A program made the position numbers and the translations under genes. Under the pieces are notes generated by a model, which was not told the origin of the DNA, ran no database searches, and saw only the letters and a list, made by a program, of their open reading frames with translations. Below, in pieces: positions 12,509 through 18,355 of a stretch of 18,355 nt of DNA. The number at the start of each line of letters is the position of its first letter. The first letter of the stretch is position 1. This stretch comes from UBA7236 sp043727235 (GTDB taxonomy: Bacteria; Bacteroidota; Bacteroidia; Chitinophagales; BACL12), in the NCBI GenBank assembly GCA_043727235.1, contig JAYSYX010000434.1, positions 1 through 18,355 of the forward strand. Reading direction: 5' to 3'.

Positions 12509-13744
12509 TTAAAATTCAGCAAGTGTTTTTTTGATGATAAGAACGCAATCCAAAATTTGTTCCTCCGTAATAACAAGTGGGGGAGCAAACCTTATTTTAT
12601 CCCCATGCGTAGGTTTTGCCAAAAGGCCATTGTCCTTTAATGCCAGACAAAAATCCCAGGCAGTTTTTCCATTATATTTATCTTGTACCACAATGGCATT
12701 AAGCAGCCCTTTTCCTCTGATGATCTTGATATATTCATGATTTAATTCCTTCAGCCCATTGCGTAAAATGGCACCCATTTTTTCAGCATTTTCCGCCATT
12801 TCTTCCTCTATTAAAACCTGAATGGAAGTTAAAGCTACAGCACATGCCAAGGGATTACCTCCAAAAGTAGAGCCGTGTTCGCCCGGTTTAATGGTGAGCA
12901 TGATCTCATCATCAGCTAAAACTGCACTTACAGGCATTGTTCCACCGCTCAGCGCTTTCCCAAGTATTAAAATATCGGGACGAACATTTTCGTGGTCGCA
13001 GGCGAGCATTTTGCCCGTTCTGGCAAGTCCTGTCTGAATTTCATCTCCAATAAATAAAACATTTGCCTCCTTACACATTGCATAGGCAGAAGAAAGATAT
13101 CCATCATCAGGAACAAATACACCAGCTTCACCTTGAATAGGTTCTACAAGAAATCCAGCTACATTTTTATCTTCAAGAGCCTTTGCCAAGGCTGAGAGAT
13201 CATTGTATTCAACTATCTGATAACCAGGCATATATGGACCAAATCCTGTGGTGGCATCAGGGTCACTGCTGAAGGATATTATGCCTGTTGTTCTGCCGTG
13301 AAAATTACCACTGCAAACTAAGATCTTTACATTGTGCGGGGTAATTCCTTTTACGTCATAACCCCATCTTCTGCAGAGCTTCAAGGCTGTTTCCACTGCC
13401 TCTGCTCCGGAATTCATAGGTAAAAGTTTATCGTAACCGAAAAGTTCACACATGAATTTTTCATATTCTCCTAAAATATCGTTGTAAAATGCACGACTCG
13501 TTAGCGTCAACTTTTTTGCCTGTTCAATAAGAGCCTGAATTATTCTCGGATGGCAATGTCCCTGGTTTACTGCGCTGTATGCGGATAGAAAATCATAATA
13601 CCGTTTGTTGTCAACATCCCAAACATAAACCCCCTCTGCTTTTTGAATAACTACGGGCATTGGATGATAATTATGGGCTCCAAAGCTTTGCTCTTTTTGA
13701 ATGTATGTTAGAGATGTATCTGAAATGGTTTCGATTGTTGTCAT
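12509..13744 (-). CDS. rocD: Ornithine aminotransferase (ornithine--oxo-acid transaminase)
   Basis: This 411-residue class III PLP-dependent aminotransferase would convert ornithine and 2-oxoglutarate to glutamate semialdehyde and glutamate, linking arginine/ornithine breakdown to proline and glutamate. The PLP lysine is K263 in LGKALSGG. D234 in FIGDEIQTGL should hold the pyridine nitrogen, and NSGAEAVETALKL binds the phosphate. The N-terminal FGAHNYHPMPVV and the loops HGRTTGIISFS and EHGSTFGGNPLA are those of ornithine aminotransferases rather than acetylornithine or GABA aminotransferases. It is complete, with the usual length. Its likely promoter (-7 at 13900-13907) is about 150 nt upstream, leaving a long leader with a palindrome at 13803-13818. 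A PepSY membrane protein follows in the same transcription unit. Confidence 0.95.
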   Translation of the reverse strand: MTTIETISDTSLTYIQKEQSFGAHNYHPMPVVIQKAEGVYVWDVDNKRYYDFLSAYSAVNQGHCHPRIIQALIEQAKKLTLTSRAFYNDILGEYEKFMCELFGYDKLLPMNSGAEAVETALKLCRRWGYDVKGITPHNVKILVCSGNFHGRTTGIISFSSDPDATTGFGPYMPGYQIVEYNDLSALAKALEDKNVAGFLVEPIQGEAGVFVPDDGYLSSAYAMCKEANVLFIGDEIQTGLARTGKMLACDHENVRPDILILGKALSGGTMPVSAVLADDEIMLTIKPGEHGSTFGGNPLACAVALTSIQVLIEEEMAENAEKMGAILRNGLKELNHEYIKIIRGKGLLNAIVVQDKYNGKTAWDFCLALKDNGLLAKPTHGDKIRFAPPLVITEEQILDCVLIIKKTLAEF

Positions 13745-13802
13745 AATTGTAATTTGTAATTTGATAAATTGTGGAGTAAAAATTATGTGAAAACACAGGA
13801 TA

Positions 13803-13818
13803 TGTCAGGTGTCTGACA
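13803..13818. promoter_or_regulatory. Inverted repeat in the rocD leader (operator candidate)
   Basis: TGTCAG and CTGACA form a perfect 6-bp inverted repeat around GTGT. It lies 59-74 bp ahead of the rocD ATG, downstream of the predicted transcription start. It could bind a dimeric repressor or form a small RNA hairpin. No regulator gene is adjacent. Confidence 0.4.
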
Positions 13819-13899
13819 ATCAGGTAAAAAGCAGTTTGTCACCCTCTGGGATGATCAAGAAAATCTAAATTCATATCAAGAAAACAGAATAACATGATA

Positions 13900-13907
13900 C
13901 AAAGGTA
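13900..13907 (-). promoter_or_regulatory. -7 promoter element of rocD
   Basis: The minus strand reads TACCTTTG, an exact TAnnTTTG match, identical to the -7 box of the SRP RNA gene. Use of it would give a leader of about 150 nt. The -33 box is unclear. Confidence 0.5.
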
Positions 13908-14063
13908 GTTTGAATCCCTGAAATTGTGAAAAAAAAGGGAATTAAAGTCTGTTATATACAGTTGCATAGGCAGTTTCCGCTTCAAATTTGTCAATTATTC
14001 TAAAACATGTAAAAAAATAGGCTGATTGGTTAAAACTTCTCCGTAATAAAGAACATTTTGCCC

Positions 14064-14071
14064 TAATTTTG
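14064..14071 (+). promoter_or_regulatory. -7 promoter element of the ccmE-ccmF operon
   Basis: TAATTTTG matches TAnnTTTG, 27 nt before the GTG start of ccmE. No clear -33 box is seen. Confidence 0.5.
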
Positions 14072-14098
14072 CATTCTATTTTAAATAAACCATAATAA

Positions 14099-14482
14099 GT
14101 GAAAAAATCGCATATTATATTGCTCCTTCTGATTGCAGTTTGTATTGGAGTTTTTGCTTCTAAACTTGGGAATGTGAGTTCTTATTCCAGTTATGAAGAT
14201 GCTATGGGAAAGGAGGGCACTACAGTGCAACTAATAGGCACCTTGGCAAGATCACATCCTGTTAATTATGATCCGATAAAGGATCCGAATTCATTCTCCT
14301 TTCATTTAACTGACCGTGACGGAAAAGAAATTGAAGTTGTTTGTTTCGACGACATGCCTCGTGATTTTGAAAAAAGTGATCAGATCGTGTTGACCGGTGC
14401 TATGAAAGGCGAAACCTTTTATGCGGATGATATGCTGGTTAAATGCCCTTCAAAATATGAAGAAAACGAAATTAAAAAATAA
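14099..14482 (+). CDS. ccmE: Cytochrome c maturation heme chaperone CcmE, Cys variant
   Basis: This 127-residue membrane-anchored protein would carry heme outside the cytoplasmic membrane and hand it to the CcmF heme lyase. It has one N-terminal helix (about 4-20) and then an OB-fold domain (about 38-115) with TTVQLIGTL, FHLTDRDGKEIEVV and DQIVLTGAMKGETFYADDML. In classical CcmE the heme-attaching residue is His in HxxxY; here the motif is CPSKY, so C116 and Y120 take these places. This Cys type is known from other bacteria and archaea. The start is GTG, because a stop codon lies directly upstream in frame and the next ATG is inside the domain. ccmF follows after 11 nt. Confidence 0.9.
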   Translation: MKKSHIILLLLIAVCIGVFASKLGNVSSYSSYEDAMGKEGTTVQLIGTLARSHPVNYDPIKDPNSFSFHLTDRDGKEIEVVCFDDMPRDFEKSDQIVLTGAMKGETFYADDMLVKCPSKYEENEIKK

Positions 14483-14493
14483 AGAACAGTTAC

Positions 14494-16992
14494 ATGGACG
14501 AATTAACGCATCAGCATGCTGTTCAAACTATTAATCCGCTATTCGGACAGGTCGGACATTTATTTGTGATCATCGCTTTTATCACCGCTATTTTTGCAGC
14601 GGTTTTTTATTTTTTGTCAGTTCAGTCAAAAAATGATATCGATAAAATACAGCGCAAAAAAATTGCGCGTGTTTTTTTTATTGCACATAGTACCTCCATT
14701 ATTGGAATTGTTGTAACTCTTTTTATAATGATATTCAATCATCATTTTGAATACCATTATGTTTGGTCTCATTCTTCCACCGATCTGCAAATGAAATATG
14801 TACTTTCCTGTTTTTGGGAAGGGCAGGAGGGAAGTTTTTTGTTATGGAGTTTCTGGCATGTGGTTTTAGGAACCATATTGTTATTCCGTGCGAAAAAATG
14901 GGAATCGCCAGTAATGGCAATAGTAAGTTTAATGCAGATCTTTTTGTTGACTTATATATTGGGGATTTATATTACAGATACTGTTCATATCGGAAATTCA
15001 CCTTTTATTTTATTAAAAGATAAACTCACATCAGACCCCGTATTTTTATTTTCGGATTATATGCGTTTCATACCTGATGGGACAGGATTAAATGCATTAT
15101 TACAAAATTATTGGATGGTTATACATCCACCGGTTTTATTCTGCGGATTCGCAGCCATAACTATTCCCTTTGCATTTGGTGTGGCGGGTTTATGGACAAA
15201 GAAATATACCGAATGGATAAAACCCGCAATTCCTTATGCCTTGTTTGCAGGAATGATATTAGGAACCGGGATATTAATGGGCGGTGCATGGGCTTATGAA
15301 GCATTGAGTTTTGGCGGATTCTGGGCATGGGATCCCGTGGAAAATGCTTCCTTGATCCCATGGTTGATCATGGTGGCCGGATTGCACAATCTTGTAATTG
15401 CAAAAGCAACAGGACATGCTACAAGATCCAGTTTTGTGATGATATTCCTCTCTTTTTATTTTGTATTATATTCATCGTTTTTAACAAGAAGTGGTATTTT
15501 AGGTGATACTAGTGTGCATGCTTTTGTGGAAGAGGGATTAACCAATCATCTCCTTTTATTTTTATTTGTATTTATTTTTATTTCGCTGATACCGTTGATC
15601 AGAAACTGGAAAAAAATTCCTGTAAAGGAAAAGGAAGAATCATTATCCTCCAGAGAATTTTGGATGTTTGTAGGTTCGTTGGTATTATTATTTGCTGGGA
15701 TACATGTGATATTTTTTACTTCAATTCCTGTATTTAATGTTTTGCTGGGGCACATAAACGACCTGTTTGGAAGTTCACTTCCCGACGATATGAGTAAACC
15801 GGATGATGAAATTCATTTTTATACAGGCGTGCAGATCTGGGTTGGAATTTTGGTTGCCTTATTATCTGCATTTGCGCAATTTCTAAAATACAAATCCTCC
15901 GACAAGAAACTATTTTATAGAAGTATTGCTACCTCTTTAATACTTGCCTTAGTTGCAGCAGTAATAAGCTCTATTTTATTGGATAAAATCTGGAACATCA
16001 CATCCGATCGCGGAATTTTCCATTTGGTTACCAAATATTCGATTTTATTCTTTGCCGCGTGGTTCTCAGTTATTGCAAACTTCCAATATTTGATCCGGGT
16101 ATTAAAAGGTAAAATAAAAATTGCCGGTGGTTCTATTGCACATATTGGATTCGGCGTTTTATTGTTGGGAATATTAATTTCCAATGCCGGGCAAAGAGTA
16201 ATTTCAGAAAATACATTTGGTGTTAGTTTTAGCGGCGAAGGAATGGATAATACCTTCCAACGCGAAAATGTAAGGTTGATCAGAAATGCCCCGCTGCCAT
16301 TACAGGATTATCTGGTTACTTATTTAGGTGACAGTGTTTCAAATGAAGCTACATATTATAATTTATTGTTTAAAAAAATAGATCCCGAAACACAAAAGGT
16401 AGAACAGGAATTTATGTTGTATCCATATTTATTGATGGATAAAAAAATGCAACAATTAGCACCAAATCCTGATACAAAACATTTTTTAACCTACGACGTA
16501 TTTACGCATGTTACTTCACTTCCCGGGGAGGGTTCAAAAAATGCAAAACCGCTGGTAAATATTGATACAGTTTCTGTGGGAGATACCATTAAATTCAATA
16601 CAGGATATTTTATTTTAAATGATATTACGAGATATATTGGTTCAAATGATTCTATAGGTGCCGGAGCACAACTTTCTGCTCATGTTGGTTCTGCAAATGA
16701 AAAAATTGAAGCCCAATATATTTTATCGATGAGTGACAGTACTGTTATGCAAGGCACGGCCACTACTCAAATTGCAAATGTGAGTATTACCTTCAGCGGT
16801 ATAATTCCTACAAGTCAGCAATTTATTTTCACCACTACCGACAGTACTTTAAATGATGACTGGATCGTAATTAAATCCATAATATTTCCTATGATAAACC
16901 TGGTTTGGCTCGGTACAATAGTTATGGCACTCGGATTTTTAATCAGTTTAATTAAAAGGATAAGGGAAAATAAAATTTCAAAGAATTCATGA
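14494..16992 (+). CDS. ccmF: Cytochrome c heme lyase CcmF, extended form
   Basis: This 832-residue polytopic membrane protein would attach heme to apocytochrome c. About 15 hydrophobic segments precede residue 565, and a last helix lies at about 800-820. The heme-handling WWD-type motif is GGFWAWDPVENASLIPW (274-290). Conserved periplasmic histidine candidates are H211 in MVIHPPVL, H342 in SVHAF and H550 in SIAHIG. EGSFLLWSFW and SFLTRSGILGDTSVHAF are further family blocks. Between about 570 and 795 lies a large periplasmic domain, making the protein longer than the ~650 residues of enterobacterial CcmF. Upstream is ccmE. No ccmA-D, ccmG or ccmH is in the window, though TlpA-like proteins occur at 3488 and 4004. 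The stop overlaps the next gene's ATG by 4 nt. Confidence 0.93.
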   Translation: MDELTHQHAVQTINPLFGQVGHLFVIIAFITAIFAAVFYFLSVQSKNDIDKIQRKKIARVFFIAHSTSIIGIVVTLFIMIFNHHFEYHYVWSHSSTDLQMKYVLSCFWEGQEGSFLLWSFWHVVLGTILLFRAKKWESPVMAIVSLMQIFLLTYILGIYITDTVHIGNSPFILLKDKLTSDPVFLFSDYMRFIPDGTGLNALLQNYWMVIHPPVLFCGFAAITIPFAFGVAGLWTKKYTEWIKPAIPYALFAGMILGTGILMGGAWAYEALSFGGFWAWDPVENASLIPWLIMVAGLHNLVIAKATGHATRSSFVMIFLSFYFVLYSSFLTRSGILGDTSVHAFVEEGLTNHLLLFLFVFIFISLIPLIRNWKKIPVKEKEESLSSREFWMFVGSLVLLFAGIHVIFFTSIPVFNVLLGHINDLFGSSLPDDMSKPDDEIHFYTGVQIWVGILVALLSAFAQFLKYKSSDKKLFYRSIATSLILALVAAVISSILLDKIWNITSDRGIFHLVTKYSILFFAAWFSVIANFQYLIRVLKGKIKIAGGSIAHIGFGVLLLGILISNAGQRVISENTFGVSFSGEGMDNTFQRENVRLIRNAPLPLQDYLVTYLGDSVSNEATYYNLLFKKIDPETQKVEQEFMLYPYLLMDKKMQQLAPNPDTKHFLTYDVFTHVTSLPGEGSKNAKPLVNIDTVSVGDTIKFNTGYFILNDITRYIGSNDSIGAGAQLSAHVGSANEKIEAQYILSMSDSTVMQGTATTQIANVSITFSGIIPTSQQFIFTTTDSTLNDDWIVIKSIIFPMINLVWLGTIVMALGFLISLIKRIRENKISKNS

Positions 16993-17774
16993 CTTCGGCT
17001 ATAAAAAATATTACAATAATCGGAACGGGAAATGTGGCTTGGCATTTGGGAAATGCTTTTGCCAATTCCGACATAGAAATTAAACATATAGCAGGGAGAG
17101 AGGAAGAAAAGACCAAACAACTTGCGGGATTATTGCAATGCAAAAGTTATGGTTTGATGGATGGAGAAATTCCTGAATCGGATATTTATCTTTTGGCCGT
17201 AAAAGATGATGTTATAAGGACTGTCTTTGAAAAAGTATATAAAAAAGGCAGATTTTTGGTACATCTTGCCGGGGCTATAAAAGGGGATATTTTGGCTATG
17301 CGGGATAATGATTATGGTGTTATGTGGCCGATGCAAACACTTACTAAAAATAATGATGTTGATCTTGGAAAAACTTTGATTGCCGTTTCAGGTAACTCAC
17401 CGGAATCGCAGGCTCAGGTGAAAGAATTAGCTTCTAAAATTTCATCGCGAGTTATTGAAGTGAGCGACGAACAGCGAGCAATTATGCATTTATCGGCTGT
17501 ATGGATCAATAACTATACAAATCACATGTATGATATTGCCTATAATCTGTTGAAAGAAAATAATTTGGAATTGGAAATGTTCTATCCGTTAATGGAAGAG
17601 CATCTCAATAAAATTAAAGAAAAAGCTCCTGATCAATTGCAAACAGGACCCGCAATAAGAGGAGATATGTCAACGCTTGAAAAACACAAAAGTTTGTTGA
17701 GCAAACACAAAGAATGGAGGTTATTGTACGATACCCTTGCAAAAAGTATCTTACATAAATATTTAAATAAATAA
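16989..17774 (+). CDS. DUF2520 Rossmann-fold protein
   Basis: This 261-residue cytoplasmic protein has an N-terminal dinucleotide-binding domain (about 6-150) beginning NITIIGTGNVAWHLG, the GxGxxA-type NAD(P) loop, followed by IYLLAVKDDVI and HLAGAI. The helical DUF2520 domain occupies about 125-255, with WPMQTL, AVWINNYTNHMY and MEEHLNKIKEKAPDQLQTGPAIRGD. The arrangement resembles ketopantoate reductase and 6-phosphogluconate dehydrogenase-type proteins, but the substrate of this family is not known to me. The ATG overlaps the ccmF stop (ATGA at 16989-16992), so it is translated in the same operon. Whether the link to cytochrome maturation is functional or only transcriptional cannot be told. 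Confidence 0.88.
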   Translation: MTSAIKNITIIGTGNVAWHLGNAFANSDIEIKHIAGREEEKTKQLAGLLQCKSYGLMDGEIPESDIYLLAVKDDVIRTVFEKVYKKGRFLVHLAGAIKGDILAMRDNDYGVMWPMQTLTKNNDVDLGKTLIAVSGNSPESQAQVKELASKISSRVIEVSDEQRAIMHLSAVWINNYTNHMYDIAYNLLKENNLELEMFYPLMEEHLNKIKEKAPDQLQTGPAIRGDMSTLEKHKSLLSKHKEWRLLYDTLAKSILHKYLNK

Positions 17775-17795
17775 GGATTTCTACATATTCAAGTT

Positions 17796-18125
17796 ATGGT
17801 AACTATTAAATATATTTTTGAGGATGGTAGTGAAGACAGGCAAATTGAAATAGAATCAGGGCACACGGTACTCGAAGCTGCTTTGTTAAATGATATAAAA
17901 CTGAACCACAATTGTGGTGGGGTTTGTGCATGCAGCACCTGTCATGTTTATATTGAAAAAGGTATGGATAGTTTGCCAGATACTTCTGAAAAAGAAGAAG
18001 ATTTTATTGATCGCGCACGCGACCCAAGACTGAATTCAAGATTGAGCTGTCAGTGCGACTTGATGGAGGACGATACTTATATTGAAGTTATAGTTCCTGA
18101 TCAATCAACAATTATTGCATCATAA
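17796..18125 (+). CDS. fdx: 2Fe-2S ferredoxin, ISC/adrenodoxin type
   Basis: This 109-residue soluble ferredoxin has cysteine ligands C40, C46, C49 and C85 in the order C-x5-C-x2-C-x35-C, with LSCQ around the last. This is the adrenodoxin/Fdx pattern, not the plant-type spacing. Extra cysteines C44 and C87 lie beside the ligands. The segment EEDFIDRARDPRLNSRLSCQ is characteristic of the Isc-type subgroup. The protein would donate electrons during Fe-S cluster assembly. It begins 21 nt after the DUF2520 gene, and an iscX gene starts 25 nt after its stop, the same fdx-iscX order found in Proteobacteria. No iscS or iscU is in view; if present, they lie elsewhere. Confidence 0.92.
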   Translation: MVTIKYIFEDGSEDRQIEIESGHTVLEAALLNDIKLNHNCGGVCACSTCHVYIEKGMDSLPDTSEKEEDFIDRARDPRLNSRLSCQCDLMEDDTYIEVIVPDQSTIIAS

Positions 18126-18150
18126 TTAACTAACATTATCCGTTTATACA

Positions 18151-18355
18151 ATGAATCATTTTGAAGAACCTCCAATTTATTGGAACGACCATGAAGATAT
18201 TGCCCTTAAATTACACGAACGTTTTGGCGACGATTTCGGAGAATCAAAAATTTACAGAATCCGTTTCACCGAATTAATTGAATGGGTGCTCGAAATTCCG
18301 GATTTTAAAGGAACACGTGAAGAATGCAATGAAGGTCATTTGGAAATGATTCAAA
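18151..18355 (+). CDS. iscX: Fe-S assembly protein IscX, 5' part
   Basis: The frame starts at ATG 18151 and runs off the window after 68 codons. The visible protein begins MNHFEEPPIYWNDHEDIALK and continues with acidic, helical residues including IYRIRFTELIEWVLEIPDF. The W-x-D start, the VRFTDLHxWI-like helix and the acidic body match IscX, a small regulator and iron-binding partner of the cysteine desulfurase IscS. The N-terminal extension ahead of YWNDHEDIA is a little longer than in E. coli IscX. Its place directly after fdx supports the call. Confidence 0.82.
   Translation, partial: MNHFEEPPIYWNDHEDIALKLHERFGDDFGESKIYRIRFTELIEWVLEIPDFKGTREECNEGHLEMIQ

Larger units (their letters stand above)
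13745..14098. other. Divergent intergenic region between rocD and ccmE (354 bp)
   Basis: No gene is seen here. It contains the rocD leader with an inverted repeat (13803-13818), the probable rocD -7 box (13900-13907) and the ccmE -7 box (14064-14071). The rest is AT-rich with no further structure that I can support. Confidence 0.75.

Noticed and set aside
14494..14535. Similarity of the CcmF start (GACGAATTAACGCAT) to bases 23-37 of the helicase fragment
   Set aside because: The match is about 15 bases with one mismatch and joins two unrelated proteins (DELTH in both). It is likely chance rather than a repeat.

Overview
The window looks like a chromosomal segment of an AT-rich member of the Bacteroidota. 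Several genes have a TAnnTTTG-type -7 element about 5-10 nt ahead of the ATG and no clear Shine-Dalgarno sequence. The gene families also fit: LytS/LytTR two-component proteins, an FGG-repeat LiaF-like protein, ornithine aminotransferase, a Cys-type CcmE and an SRP RNA with a Bacteroidota-like core. I cannot name a genus. Most of the segment is housekeeping or metabolic DNA. There is no transposase, phage gene, toxin-antitoxin pair or CRISPR array.

Layout from left to right. (1) Positions 1-174 hold a broken end of a DEAD-box helicase reading frame that runs into short tandem repeats. (2) Positions 190-2803 (minus strand) hold a three-gene envelope-sensing operon: a LiaF-like membrane protein, a LytS-type histidine kinase and a LytTR response regulator. 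(3) Positions 2948-4615 (plus) hold a DUF192 lipoprotein and two thioredoxin-fold proteins, with a possible 47-residue ORF at 2821-2964. (4) Positions 4700-9687 (minus) hold an acyl-CoA carboxylase carboxyltransferase subunit, a secreted GH20 hexosaminidase and a Tat-exported N4-(GlcNAc)-Asn amidase. The last two could act in sequence on N-linked glycopeptides. (5) Positions 9688-10310 are a divergent non-coding region dominated by a degenerate tandem array of about 60-bp units, each carrying a two-tier hairpin. This is the most unusual structure in the window. (6) Positions 10311-11194 (plus) hold the SRP RNA gene and a transaldolase of the FSA/TalC type, followed by a strong terminator. (7) Positions 11320-13744 hold a secreted protein of unknown function (plus), facing a PepSY-type membrane protein and ornithine aminotransferase (minus) across a bidirectional terminator. 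(8) Positions 14099-18355 (plus) hold ccmE and ccmF for cytochrome c maturation, a DUF2520 Rossmann protein that overlaps ccmF by 4 nt, an ISC-type 2Fe-2S ferredoxin and the start of iscX.

Three start sites were moved from the longest possible ORF because a promoter, an RNA gene or a signal peptide shows the true start: the carboxylase (9687), transaldolase (10538) and DUF192 (2948) genes. The observations most worth checking are the hairpin array, the helicase/repeat junction at the left edge, the Cys-for-His CcmE, the atypical apical loop of the SRP RNA, and the possible small ORF with a promoter inside it.
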